DNA of 64,000 nucleotides from Plectrocnemia conspersa (GCA_009617715.1 VTFK01000294.1:1240001-1304000); one strand, 5' to 3'. Numbered from the stretch's first letter, positions 51,501 through 63,991 are shown. Notes: generated by a model not told the origin, from the sequence alone. Translations and numbers: made by a program.

Positions 51501-54500
51501 GCCAGATAAATTATATTTTCGCTGTTAAAAATTTGTAATCTACTAGTAAAAATGTATTCTGATATGATTTCACTAAAATTACATACTTTAAAAAATATTT
51601 TCTGGGTGGATTCGAAACTGTTTTTTATTTTATTTTTTTGAGGGATAAATCGAGAATGTCTGGTTTAGAATCTAACGTCATTTCTGCTTTTTTAATATTT
51701 ATATTTCATTAAGATTCATAGTATTTAATTAAATTAAATTTTTTTGGCTAAATTCAAGAGGATAATATGGCGGATGTTATAGCTCGACTATAACATCCGC
51801 CATGTTATAGCCGAGATACCACCCGAAATGTACGAAAAAGTTATCGAAAATTACATTGAAAGGATCGGCTGCTGCAAAAGGTCCAGAGGCTGCCATTTAA
51901 TTGATATTATTTTTAATTATGAATAAAATACATCAAATGTTCGATGATATGCTTTTCAATTTCTGTGTTTTTTTTTAAATGTTTGGAAACTGAAGTTGGA
52001 TAATGCTTTACTTACTATGTAATTGGAGAGCTAGATATATAAAAATAAATTACCTAAAAATGGTTGTACAATCATCATTATGTCGATTGACTGTTCTCCA
52101 TATTCTTCTGCCGAAATCTATACTATAGTTATTTTCGCACTATTCCTAGCTGTCGCTAATAATATATAGCTCTCGTAATTTATGTCGTAACCAGTATTAT
52201 CTATAAATATTTTTTTACTGTCGGTCACGAGATTTTCTCTGTATTATTTTTAACAATATAACGCTTCATATTGTTAAACTTTTTCTATGTTAAGCTATTA
52301 AAAAATAAGTTGAAAGTCGTCACTTTACAGACAGATTATGCATTACATTTCAAGTTCGTTTTAATTATTAATACAAAAGATGGAATAGTGTGAATCGAGT
52401 ATTAAATCATTACGAACTTTTCGACAATAATAAAGGTCAACTTACACATTTACATTTTTAATTATTAACTTACACAAAATGTTTTATTGTGGCAAAGCAC
52501 TGCGATTGCCGCGTTTCTTAATTGCTACATTTATGCTTTTTTTAAACGGCTATCTCTGTTATACTGTGTTTTCATATGATGAATGTAGTATGACTAAACC
52601 CAGTGAGTTTCACTTCGGGTGAGTCATCATGTCGCGATATGCGAAAGGGGCGTTTCAAAACAATACCCGACGTTGTTTTGCGGCGAGAGGCGATATTTTG
52701 ATGTTACGTTTTCTTTTTTCATGCGGTATCGTAATATCTTATTGGGCATGCTTACAAAATTATTATTCCAAACATGAAAAAGATAATAAACGAGTGTTTG
52801 CTAATAAAAACGCCGCTATCGTTGTTTATTTAATGGAGATAGCGTAATTAAATGACATGTGCAACGCCCGGATACAATTCGAGGCGTAATATGACGCGAA
52901 ACGCACCTTGTGTAATGCATGTGTGTCGCATAAGAGTATGACTGATTTAATTTATGTATGTCAAAATGTTTCCATTTATTTTCTTTGCTAGACGGTTCTT
53001 AAACCGCGATCGGGCATTAATGAACTTGTCCGACGGACGGTTATCGCTATCGTTAGCTAATGACTCCATAAGTGGAGTACTCAAATGTTGGCTCGTATCT
53101 ATTCAAATTCCACTTGCTCACCGGCTAATTGTATAGATAGCGTCAAAAATCTCCAGAATTATGATGATATGCTTTCGGAAAGTCTTTTCTCTAATTTATT
53201 ATTAATAATATTGTTTTTCAATAATAAACATAATCAAGCCGAGTATCGAAAAACGTGTTAAACTGTATCTACCGCGCACTAGTTGGGTTTAAAACTTTGT
53301 ATAAATTTTACATGTTGAAAACTGCGAAATGTGCAGTGTGCAACAAAATATGTATTTTTTTGGTTTTCATTATTTAATATAAAATCTAATGTTTTTCCTC
53401 GACGCAATCTGATGCGTTTCAGTGGCGTAGCTACTGTGCGGAGGTAAACAATTCGAGCAAGTAACTGATAAATAGGCAGTATTTTTAATATAAATAAGAT
53501 TAGATCTATATCTATAGTCTGTTTATTTTTTATTAAGTCAATGAACAATAACTATGTTCAACGCGTGATAACACGTATTTAAAATGTTGTTCGCTCGAAG
53601 GGATGCACCAGTACATGTAAGAACACAGGGTAGTATTTTTTTGTTTACTGTTCTCGAGGTATAATAGTCGAGATTGCTATCTTATCAACCCTTTCAGTTT
53701 ATTTTAAAACCACAAAAAATCTTCTGCGATCACTGAAAATAAGTTTTGTCCCAGATTCGATGTGGGTTTTCGAATCCAAAAAGTCTAAAAATTGTCACGA
53801 ATAAATTGCTCATTTGAAAATTGATTTTAAAACGTTTTATAAAAACTCAATGATAGCGCACAGTGATAATTTATTTTTTTACATTCTAATTGCTTTACCT
53901 GTTTTTAATTTTATTTATTTTAAAATTCGTTTTATTTATTATAATCACGTGAGTTCTGCGTGTATGTTTTTGTCCTTTGTCTCTAGAAACAAATAAACTA
54001 AAAGATTAAATAAGCTTGTTGGCAATTGTTTCGCGCAAAACGCCCGAAATTTCTCATTTATGATTTTTTCCCACGTTTTTATTAAAATAATTATGGATCG
54101 GTAGGGGTGGGTGATTTCTATTAGATTACAATTTTTTTTAATTACGCTTTTTATGTAATATTTTAGAACAAATATTCTAAAAAATATGCTAATTTAAACG
54201 AAATATTTAAATTTTAGGGTTTTGAGATCCAGTGGGTGATGACTTCGTAGCCAGTGAGACGCTTGGTGGAATCTAGCTAGAGTTTTTATTAGATTATATT
54301 ACAATTGCTTCAGACGTTATTTTTTTCTCCACGCGGTGGTGGAGAAGCTGGCGCAGGGATGATGTCCGTTGGAGGTCCTTAAAGGTCTTGTAGATGCCTG
54401 CAGCGAGAGTGTCTGGAGGCAGTTCCTCTTGCTGCGATGATCGTGCTCGGGAGTCTCAGGTCATATCTTCGCGTCTATCGGTGGGGGCGCGTCTGCTTGT

Positions 54501-57500
54501 ATTTTTGAGTAGCTGATTGTGACTCTTCTCCTCATCGGAGTCCAGGCTTAAGTATCCAGGGCTGCAAAGCTTGCTGACCAATCGCAATTGTACAGCGATC
54601 ATCCAGCCAATCGCTGCAATCGCTTCTCAGAACAGCGAAATAGGTATACGCCTTTAGAAAGCGACGTTCGCTTGATGGGCATTTTCCAAGGTCGTATTGC
54701 ATTGCAACGGGAATCTTGTGGATCCGATAATTTATTATATCCGTGACTGTTTCGCAACAAAGAAATATTCTCTCAATGACAGAATATTTAAAGTAAGAAC
54801 AAAACTCGTGTTATTTATGTGATTTTCTGGTAGTAACGAGGGCTTTTTTACTCTATTGTATTGTTTCCTTGTTGATGGATGATCATTTTGGTCATAGTAA
54901 ATTAACGCAAGTTTTGAGACAAAGACCCTTTCAAACGTAGGCGTCTGTGTGGCCGCCACAAAATAAAAAAATACGTATGTACATTCATACATTTTTTTAT
55001 ATCTATCAATAAATACAGTAATTGAATTTTTTTAATAATTAAATCAACTGATATTTATTAATAAACTCGTTAGCGACGGGGAACGCATATACGCGTCGTT
55101 AATTTTTTTATTTAGAACTACAACTGTTAAGAATATGATTAATACTTAATTAGTTTCAGTTTAGTATTATTACATACGAGTTTGACCTAATTAAACAACA
55201 AAGAAAAATGTATGATGCGAGTATTTAATACTAAATTAAGATATACTAAAACAAAAAAAAATATTACATTTTCATAATTTAATTTATTTTAATCATTTTT
55301 ATTTGCTAGTATTATCATAACTTTCGAACTAGTAATTATTATGAAATATAATTGTTGACGTATCTTGTAATCATTTTCTCATTCGATTATTCTCAAACTA
55401 AAATGCTCTTACGGATATATTTATTACTTTCAAAAGAGTAGGAATTTAAAAATAGTATCCTCGTAATTTAATTAATTGAAATTATTGATTTTCTAGATGT
55501 TTCTCAAACTATATTTCACTTATTGCCGTCACAAGAAACACCTCAACATATTTTTTTAAATTTCGTTAAAACATAGTTTGAGTACCACCTAAAAAATAAT
55601 TATTGCCGGTAAAGATGCGCCTTTATATCTATTTTTTAATTTCTTACTAGTATGCAAGTTATGTCCATTTTTAAAATCAATACATATATGCAAGTACTAA
55701 ACAAACAATTTAACAATTGATCTTCCCCAAACATTTAATTGGATAATATTTAATAATACATTATAATTTTTAAAATATTATAGATTTTGTTATTTTTATA
55801 TTTAGGAAGGATCGGTGGGCGATGGAGATAATGACAGACCTTCAATGCAGAGGCACATCATAATGAGCATCATCAAAAGTGAGACAGATTATGTCGAATG
55901 TCTCGCAATTATGGAAAAAGTATGATTCCTAATAATATTTTATAAAATTCTCCTTGACAATCTTTAATATGATATATTTTTTCAGTGCATGTTCATGATG
56001 AAAGCCACGCTCAACTCCTCTCAACAAGTGACCGAGGAAGAGTTCAACACAATATTTTACAAGATACCCGAGCTGAACGACCTTCACAAGAACTTCTTGG
56101 ATGGTCTAAAATTGGCGGCTCAGCAACGCGAAGAACCTCTATATGTTGGCGCTCACTTCAAGAAAATGGTATTTTGTTATTTTGTTAACTATTATAAATG
56201 TTAATATGATTTTTAATTGTCAAATTTCTATTTGATTTTAGGCTGAAAATTTGCACATATATGGTGCATTCTTACATAACTACAGTCGAGCAACTGATGC
56301 CGTTCGGAAGTGTTCCGCCGGATCTAACAAATCCTGGGCTTTAACACGAAATCTCGAAAGTCGCCCCCAAATTAAAGGATCCGAAGACCATATTAAACCT
56401 ATATCTAGAGCGCATCCGATGAGTCTCGAAGATTTGCTTCATAAACCGGTGGCCAGAGTGCAAAAGAATTCGTTTGTGTTACAGGTATATATTTAATAAA
56501 TTAATAACACATATGTATTATATAATAATCTTAATTTTATGTTACAGGATCTTCTTAAATATACTCCTGCATCACATCCAGATCATGCAATGTTGACTGA
56601 CGCTTTGAATATGACGCAACACTTTTTAGACGAGTTCAATATAGAACAGACTAAATCAATGTTTCCGGTTTGTATTAATCTATTAATTTGTTGCTTTTTA
56701 TTATTGTCCTAATTGCATACTTTATGTTTTAGAACATTGATAGAACACAACGGACACTCGTGAAGAACTCTTTCATAGTTGAGCTAGTCGACGGTCATAG
56801 GAAGCTTAGACATCTTTTTTTAGCTAACGACGTGATTGCCTGCGCTAAATATAAAGTATGTATTTAATATAAATTTGTTTTATGTAAGATTAATCTACAA
56901 TGGGAGTTTTATTTGTTATTTTTATAGGCTTTAGGGCGGGATAAGATAACGTTTGAAGTCAAATGGCATATTCCATTACCGGATATCGTCATTTATGAAG
57001 AAACTGCTGAAGAACCAAAGGAAACTTCTCCTGCTAATATTGTAGTGTTAAAATCTCAAGCTTGTACGCTTCGAGATCAGATATTGTTTGAAGAGAAAAC
57101 GTCAGATGATAAAGTAATTGAGCTGCGTTAATATGTTTGATATTGATTGTATATAAAATTTTAATTTATGTTCTTAGAAAATACGTATTGGTAAAGTTGC
57201 TGAGAAGCTACGTAAGAAATTGAGAGAATTGGAGATTCAGCTGGTGTTAGCGTCACCTAATTTAGTATTCCGCGTTGGTTCTAAATCGACACAAAAAGTG
57301 CAAACGTTCTTCCTAAGCTCCGATTACGAAAGGACTCAATGGATCGATTCAATCCACGTGCTTCAAGTAATTTACTCATTTATTTTATATTATTAAATTG
57401 TTTCTTGTATTAATCCCGGTCTTTTTAGGGTAACTTGGTTGGCAGACCGTTGACGGCTTCTCCGCTGATGGCCGAAATTCAAGCATTTGTGACCGCGTGG

Positions 57501-58916
57501 CACTCCTCGCTCAACACGGACATGAGCAGCTATCTGACGAAGTCGATGAACGACGAGAGTCTTCTGCTGGGTGATCTGCATCTCAACATCGGAGAGATTA
57601 TGCGTCCTCTCGATTCTCCGGCGGATTTGTTCGTGTGCGTCGAGGTCGATTCTTTCGGACATTATTTCCGCAAAGCAAAAACGCATCTGATATGCCACTC
57701 CAATCAACCAAAATGGAACGAGACTTTCGTGATAGAACTGGAGGGCTCTCAGAATGTGCGTGTTCTACTGTATGAAGATTCGAGCGGTGTTAGATCGTTA
57801 CTGAGGGGAAAATCAATATTGAAGGTATGTAGTTTGATGAATACGTGAAAGATGTGGTAGTGTCGTACAAAAATGATCTCTAATAATGACAATTTTTCAA
57901 TACAGCTAAGCAGAGAATGGCTTGGGGAACAACAGTGTCACAGGACTCTATCCTTGAGCAATATATCATTGAGCATTTGCATGAGATTTGTACCTTCGGA
58001 AGTTTCCCTTCGAAGAGTATCGACAGCTAAACCTGGTGCTTTATTCGGCGCTAAAATAGTGCAAGTTTGCAAGTAAGTCTTTCATTGATAATCAATTAAG
58101 TGTTGTGTTAATATAAGCTTTAATGCTGTTTTTTTTTTATTTTAGACGCCAGAAAAGAGACATTCCTTTTATAATAACCTCGTGCGTTAGAGAAGTCGAG
58201 AGACGCGGCATGACTGAAGTTGGCATTTATCGAGTTTCTGGTTCGGCTTCAGATCTCAATAGGCTGAAGAAATCGTTTGAAACCAGTGAGTATATCTATA
58301 AATTGATTGTGTTTTTGTCGATTGAGCCTTATTGACATTTTGAATATTTTTTTAGATTCATACGAAGCCGAACAGTTGTTAAAAGAAGTAGATATACATT
58401 CAGTGACTGGTATTTTGAAGTTGTATTTGAGAGAATTGCCCGAAGCGTTGTTCACTGACTCTTTATATCCAAAGTTCCATCAGGCGTACAATTCTCAGGG
58501 CTCCGGCAGCGATAGTCTTTTAAGCATGGGAACATCTCATGCCAATCGTCTCAAAGAATTGCAAACGTGCTTTTTACAGTTACCAGACAATAATAAGAAG
58601 TGTATCGATTTTATATTGAATCATTTGATAAGGTATTGTATTAAAATTTCTATTATTAAATTATTTTAGACGTGTTTAACCTAATAATGTTTATCTTAGG
58701 GTCAATCAACACGAATCTGACAATAAAATGTCTCTGCACAACTTGGCGACCGTTTTCGGACCGACACTGTTGCGACCTTCGATCAAAGTGGATGCGAGCA
58801 AGCAGAGAGATCTTTTGGCAGCTGGAACGGTCGACGTGATGGATCAGGCAGGCATCTTGTATTGCTTCTTGCAGCAGCGGCAGATAGCTTCGAAAACGCA
58901 GCCAAAAGACAGTTGA
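42580..58916 (+). CDS. Bcr: BCR/ABR orthologue: dual RhoGEF-RhoGAP
   Basis: Nineteen exons: 42,580-42,777; 42,854-43,028; 45,212-45,389; 45,454-45,610; 45,675-45,918; 45,983-46,121; 46,194-46,374; 55,806-55,919; 55,986-56,168; 56,242-56,484; 56,548-56,667; 56,733-56,855; 56,928-57,113; 57,178-57,366; 57,429-57,824; 57,906-58,072; 58,146-58,285; 58,356-58,632; 58,700-58,916. In-phase total 3,627 bases, 1,208 residues. N-terminal coiled coil (about 30-63), a disordered Ser/Pro-rich part with KIPPRPPPKVLPKR, DH from about 435 (QRHIIMSIIKSETDYVECLA), PH, C2 (about 850-920), RhoGAP from about 1,000 with arginine finger in GIYRVSG (about Arg1027). Domain order is that of BCR and ABR, which load and hydrolyse GTP on Rac/Cdc42-type GTPases; Drosophila RhoGAP1A is the likely counterpart. 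I see no clear equivalent of the BCR exon-1 kinase region. Intron 7 (9.4 kb) holds an antisense gene. Confidence 0.92.
43029..45211 (+). other. Bcr intron 2
   Basis: 2.2 kb AT-rich intron with no recognised gene; the part around 44,500-44,900 is especially AT-rich. Long A/T homopolymer runs only. Confidence 0.5.
47192..49286 (-). CDS. Secreted cysteine-rich protein locus: one signal-peptide exon, two alternative terminal exons
   Basis: Exon 1 (49,223-49,286) encodes a signal peptide, MKLLTVTLLFATLVLCLAKPQ, and ends in phase 1. Exon 2a (48,707-49,152) joins in frame for 169 residues: a tryptophan-bearing segment (SNLWEWIRSPFAGWYGD), a Lys/Pro/Thr linker, then one six-cysteine module. Exon 2b (47,192-47,679) also joins in phase and gives 183 residues: NPAALISNIGLDQPSLYS, one module, a Pro/Val-rich linker and a second module at the C-terminus. 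Modules are C-x4-C-x4-C-x5-C-x4-C-x10-C (2a and first of 2b) and C-x4-C-x4-C-x4-C-x4-C-x6-C (last). Each terminal exon has its own stop. I do not recognise the family. The locus is antisense inside Bcr intron 7. Either 2a and 2b are alternatives of one gene, or 2b belongs to a neighbouring paralogue whose first exon I missed. Confidence 0.75.
49319..49352 (-). promoter_or_regulatory. TATA box and initiator of the cysteine-rich locus
   Basis: On the minus strand TATAAAA occupies 49,352-49,346, and an initiator-like acagtg has its A at 49,319, 33 bases downstream of the TATA start. The predicted leader to the ATG at 49,286 is about 33 bases. A compact TATA/initiator promoter fits a strongly regulated, tissue-specific secreted product. 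Confidence 0.6.
49360..50071. other. Intronic DNA upstream of the cysteine-rich gene
   Basis: Part of Bcr intron 7. It probably contains the upstream regulatory region of the minus-strand cysteine-rich gene. No coding or repeat structure was recognised. Confidence 0.4.
50072..50996. repeat. 925-base palindrome with nested smaller palindromes
   Basis: The left arm (50,072-50,497) and right arm (50,570-50,996) are reverse complements with only scattered mismatches, around a 72-base centre. Outer edges are aaccgaaatttgttcaatag and its complement. Inside each arm lies a further imperfect palindrome of about 115 bases (left copy about 50,130-50,245) built on aaattcacg.caaaagcaataaaat, cggcgccgtc and ggaacgct. 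A single-arm relative is at 8,550-8,940. It looks like an inverted dimer of a small non-autonomous element; no protein is encoded. Confidence 0.85.
51767..51803. repeat. Perfect 16-base-pair hairpin at the edge of a dispersed repeat
   Basis: atggcggatgttatag (51,767-51,782), loop ctcga, then its exact reverse complement (51,788-51,803). The right side runs directly into gttatagccgagataccacc, the start of the repeat shared with 24,980 onward. Confidence 0.75.
51800..52090 (+). repeat. Second copy of the 24.6-25.3 kb dispersed repeat
   Basis: Shares gttatagccgagatacc.cc, cgaaatgtacgaaaaa, aaggatcggctgctgcaaaa, ttaattgata and, after a diverged stretch, attacctaaaaatggttg.acaat with 24,980-25,250, in the same order. 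Confidence 0.6.
52479..52622 (+). CDS. Orphan exon-like frame: signal peptide or signal anchor followed by a splice donor
   Basis: An ATG frame of 47 codons reads MFYCGKALRLPRFLIATFML, then FLNGYLCYTVFSYDECSMT and KPSEFHFG before a stop. The first part is basic then strongly hydrophobic, like a signal peptide. A consensus donor (cttcgg then gtgagt) lies at 52,618/52,619, just before the stop. The donor phase (2) does not fit Bcr exon 8 (phase 0), so it is not an alternative Bcr start. No downstream partner exon could be assigned before 55,806. It may be the first exon of an unrecognised nested gene, or chance. Confidence 0.25.
   Translation: MFYCGKALRLPRFLIATFMLFLNGYLCYTVFSYDECSMTKPSEFHFG
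54225..54730 (-). mobile_element. LTR-like or other retroelement-derived segment
   Basis: A 500-base block with balanced base composition inside AT-rich intron. Read on the minus strand it has ggatacttaagcctgg followed by a mixed leader, and later aataaaaactctagc then a further 60 bases, an order reminiscent of U3-R-U5 of a retrotransposon LTR. No direct repeat partner, primer-binding site or target duplication was confirmed, so this is tentative. Confidence 0.3.
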
Positions 58917-61900
58917 TCTTAGGGTTATTGTTGAGTTGAGATAGACTTTTATATTGAAATGTTAAACAGTATCAAGTATAATATATTAATTTATGTTTAA
59001 ACACATATTTTTATATAGAAATATATTAATTTTTTTAATATATACACAATACAGACATACCAAGTTCGATGTTAAGTTTGACGAAATGTGATTATGTTTG
59101 TCATTGAACCTTGGACGGATTACGAGGTTTATTCTATATTCTATGCAACTTTCTTTTTAAATTTTACTCTAAAGACTTCAAATTCCAATGACTAGGGTAT
59201 ATTTTCCATTTTTTTGTATGTGATGGTAGTGTTTTAAAATGACTTAATATTCAAGTTGGAATATATCGCAAATATATTTTATTACATCAATATGATTGAT
59301 AATATAAATTCCAAACGAATACCTCTATATGTTAGATTTTTGTAGGAGATCGTTCATTTTGAAAATACATGATACATAATGGAATTAACGTATAGCGAAG
59401 CGAATGCGGTGTATAAGTGAGCTACGTATAGCATTAATTTAATTTAATATTCTTACTATTAGAGCGAGTTTATTTTCAATGGTGCTTATTAGATTTTTCA
59501 ATATAAATATATATATACATTAATCACGACACGTTAATTTTGCACAACGCCTTTGAATTCATTAATGAATTAATTAGTGGTTCTTTTTAATGTGTAGTAT
59601 TGAGCATTGCTAAATTTACCGATTATTCGGTATTAAAATTTTGTATGTTGTACTGAATGTTTAGATTTATAAGAGCGTCTGAAATTTGATAAACGTTTTC
59701 ACGAGTAATTTAGCTTTTGACTGAATATAATTAGATCGTTGTGGAATCCTTCAATTAAAAATTGTTAATTAAACGAAAAGAATGCAAAATCAGTACAAAA
59801 CGATAAATCCGCTTTGGTTATATATTGTGAAAAATATATACATATATAGATTAAGTCAAAGATTTCAGTATATAGCGTTTAAGGTTATATTTCTCGTATG
59901 CCAATTATTTACCAACAATCCAAATAATGATCGTTACCGTATATAATATGTCTGTTGAAATGGAGTTAAAATTTGTTAAAAAACAGTGCCAGATATGTGT
60001 TTTATATGTTACTGTCAATTTGTAAGGTTGCTATTGTTAATACTATCAATTTATATTCTTGTATTGATTCAATGATATTTATATTTTGGTTGCTATATAT
60101 GAAAATAATACCTCTGGTACATTCTATCTGTTATATTTTCTTACTAAATTGTTAATAAGACTTTTATAACAATAGTTTTATAAAGATTTTGTGTGCTCGT
60201 GTTTGTTATTGTTTTGATTATTTTATTTAATAATAATATACATATTATTTTAAGAGTTCAGCACGATATGTCAAAATATGTTTTTATTTTAAGCATTGAA
60301 TCCTTTGAGGAGTTCTTCTATAATTATTCTCTAGTCAGGTGTATATGTAATTTGACTATGCTGGATGTGCTGTTGGAACGTTTTCTTTCTTTTTTAATGT
60401 GTAATATCCCCATACAAAATAAAACTTTGTACAAATTATACAATAAATAGACATGTAATAAACAGACTCATAAGATAAATTAATGAAATGTATGATCAAA
60501 ACATTTTTTAACTGCCACATCGTGTACACTTCTGTTCATTATTAATTATTATTACTTTATCTAATTTGTACATTCACTAGTAGCCGTAGCTAATTTAATA
60601 GAAGTCATGTTCGCTTTTAAACATTTTTTAATTATTATAAAAAAAAGTATTATTAAATAATCGTGAGTAGTAATGAATATATTCGTAGACTGATTACGCA
60701 TATTATATAAATTGAATACAATTTTTATCATTGTCTCTTATTTTTAAGGTCCACGTTTTATATAAATTTACTATATACAATACAACGTATATCAGTTGAA
60801 ATATCGCACATAATATAAGAAATAATAGTTTAAAAATACACACCTAAGGGGGCCAACACTGAACGTGCTCAAATGTTATTTTGCTAAGCGAGGTGTGTTT
60901 TGGAATCTTCCAAATCGCATCTTTGATGATTATCATTCCGAATGTAAAAGATTATTTTGCATGCTTTTTGTTTTTTTTTTAAATAATTATTTATATGAAC
61001 ATTTATTTTGTCAATTAAAAATTTGTAGTAGGTATATATTGTACTTTTTATTTATATAATATTATGCATTTATAGCATCATTTTACATTTCTGTTAAGTA
61101 ATGTAGTGTTCTGTAACGACAGTGTATATTAATGTATTTAAAAAAGAAACACCTTTTATTCTAAATGTATTTATAAACAAGCATTAAAATTACATTGTTT
61201 ATTTATAATTGGTTTTTATTTAAATAAAATTATTTAAACATTATTTAATTATTTCAATTTATTGGTCAGTAATTTAATTTAACGGTCAGTAACATGCGTG
61301 CATATATGATCGGTAAATTAATAAAACGCTCAATAATTTTATTAAATGAACAAATAGTTATTGTCTTAATAAAATAGCAATGCCTTACTAGAAATTTCCT
61401 TTTCATGAAAAATTTATTTCATATCTTTTTCTTAAATTATCGAATGAATTCATCAGTGACAATGGATGACATTCTACTCATTTATTTATAAAGAATGTCG
61501 TTTCTACCTGCTTTATTGCCAATGTGTGGGATTTCAGCGCGTTCAGAAAAAATACTCATGGCAACGAATATGCATTGTAGTATTACAAATATGCATCCTT
61601 AGACATTATCGAAGGTTACTCACAAATGTCCATATGAAAATATACGCTTTGGCCTCTCTCCAATACATCCAAACTTCATTAAATTTTCGATATAAAGGGC
61701 ACGATGAACAGAGAGACTCGATTTTCACAACTTCGAAACTACGACTTTTTTCGCTTGACGCCGCCATTTATATTTGTATATAATACGCCGTGTATCAAAT
61801 AGCTCTACAATCACATCAAAAAAACACTATTATCGTAATTTTTCTGTTTGGGTTATAACGCTACATACTTATCTAATAGATATTATTTTATTTAAAATAT

Positions 61901-62800
61901 TTTGTATTTTAAGTCATACACAGTTTGGATTAAATATTGGAAAAAGTTACGTGAGTTTATAGAAACATAGCTTACAGTGCCGTTGGTTTATGAGCGGACG
62001 AAGTAGTTAACATCTTTGCCTGCTCTAAAAATGTCATTGCCTCTCAAGTCATATTTTCAAACGCAGATAAAATGTCCGCTATGTTACAAAGCATCAATAT
62101 TTTATGTAGCTGTGAAAAAGGATGGAAGGACAACCAGGCACCATATGTGATGTGATTTATAACATCAATGGATTAAAGGCGTCATTGGGAAATAAACTTC
62201 AAGTTTGTTTTCTTCATTTAGTTGTTAGGAAGCTTGGAAAATCAGTTTACTCCAGACAAGATTACATTTGGTCGCAAAAAGTTGCCCTTTCAATGTTTGC
62301 TTATTAATTTTTGGGAGTAGGAAAAATCGCAGGAGGCCATATCTATCATAAACAGGACCGGCCCGAGAGTATAATTTAGCGCTCCGGGCTCTAAAAAAAG
62401 GGCATCTGAGAAAAACCGTCAGAGCTGCCACGAGAAGTCTTCATCACGCCAGTGCTACCAGAGTACCGCCAAGTTTTGGCCATTATAAAATCTAAATGAA
62501 AATTTATATAAATACATACATAGGTATTATGAAATTCAATTAAACACTTTAAATACAAAATTTTATTTTACTTAAAAATAGATATTAAATAAGGCGGCTT
62601 CTATAAATTATGTCATAGGTTTAGGGGGGGGGGTTAGTGGAATTTAACGGGAGTTTGGCTCAATGATATTTTGCGAGCTAGGGAGGAGAGGGGTAAAAAA
62701 CTCACGAAAAACTTGTGATTTAATTTATGGAAGCCGCCTGAGATGTTTATATTTAGGAAATAGATTTATGACATCGATCGTTGATATTTTTGTACTGGCA
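58917..62800. other. Bcr 3' flank and intergenic region before enolase
   Basis: AT-rich DNA, beginning with the Bcr 3' untranslated region. Many short frames are present but none has protein-like composition. A probable transposon-end fragment (accggcccgag, gcgctccgggctct, aaaaaaagggcat) lies at about 62,345-62,415, similar to 1,440-1,490. A run of ten G occurs near 62,624. Confidence 0.45.
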
Positions 62801-62819
62801 GCCCTCGAGTCACCTTGTA

Positions 62820-62884
62820 AAGGTCGCCGGCGCACGAATTGCATTCCGTCGGAGGATTCCTCTAAGTTCTGACGCTCTCTGATC
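62820..62884 (+). promoter_or_regulatory. Candidate non-coding first exon of enolase
   Basis: A CG-rich stretch (ggtcgccggcgcacg, ccgtcggagg) ends in a consensus donor, gatc then gtaagt, at 62,884/62,885. The first enolase coding exon begins after an acceptor (ttccacag, exon from 63,442), so an upstream untranslated exon must exist; this is the nearest strong candidate. The transcription start is not defined. Confidence 0.4.
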
Positions 62885-63460
62885 GTAAGTCCCACTATCT
62901 CAATAAAACCTCATCTCGAATCAAACAATAACCGGCATAATATCATTTATATATCGCCATTAAATCAACTAACGCCGAATCGAAAATAGTGAAAAATTGC
63001 ATAATATAGTTGCAACCGGCCGGTAATCGAGTTCCGTCACTTGAAGCTATCCAATTTAACCAATTTGCTACGCCCAGCCGATCCGCTTCAGGCGCTCATC
63101 CGCCCTCCGGGAATCGAATAAGAATCAGATTAGAATTTAACAAGATAAATCAACTTTTTTAGAACGACCTTTACAGGTCAAACTTGACACGTACCAATGT
63201 ATAAAAGGTGTTTAATATATAACTTCAATACTAATCAATATGTTATCACTTTAGTGTGAAAATCGTTCCTAAAAATGTTTGACCATATACCTTTTTTTTA
63301 AATCCAGCCAATGTTCTTTTCAGTTTTGTTATTTTCGGCCATAATGAAAAATAATTTTGGTCCAAGTAAATTATTATTTAAAAATAATAATATAATCAAG
63401 TGATAATTATATAAAAGTACACTTTTGTTTTTATTCCACAGAGCCAAAAGCAGATTCACC

Positions 63461-63819
<359 letters not shown>

Positions 63820-63842
63820 TAAAATGCTTATCATACTGTTGT

Positions 63843-63991
63843 TTGAAGGTCATTTGTTATCCAGAATAGCTTCCATTTAAATTCCCCACTGCTTAACATA
63901 ATTGATTTTTAAAGGTCATTTGAGGGGTATGAGTTCAAAATAACCACACTACTTTTTATTGTCTTCATTTCTGAAGGTCATTTCAGGGGTA
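63843..63991 (+). repeat. Diverged tandem repeat carrying AAGGTCA motifs in an enolase intron
   Basis: ttgaaggtca (63,843-63,852), ttaaaggtca (63,909-63,918) and ctgaaggtca (63,971-63,980) are spaced 66 and 62 bases apart. The last two continue as tttgaggggta and tttcaggggta. The intervening sequences show weak similarity, so this is probably a roughly 64-base tandem repeat running past the window edge. AAGGTCA is a monomeric nuclear-receptor half-site. Confidence 0.6.

Noticed and set aside
52629..52847. 72-codon plus-strand frame beginning MSRYAKGAFQNN
   Set aside because: It begins just after the donor of the orphan exon and shows no recognised domain; codon support is too weak to call a gene.
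53420..53445. Mini-exon between tttcag and gtaaac (tggcgtagctactgtgcggag) as partner of the orphan exon at 52,479
   Set aside because: The phase would fit, but the word cagtggcgtagct is common at transposon ends and no following exon could be found.
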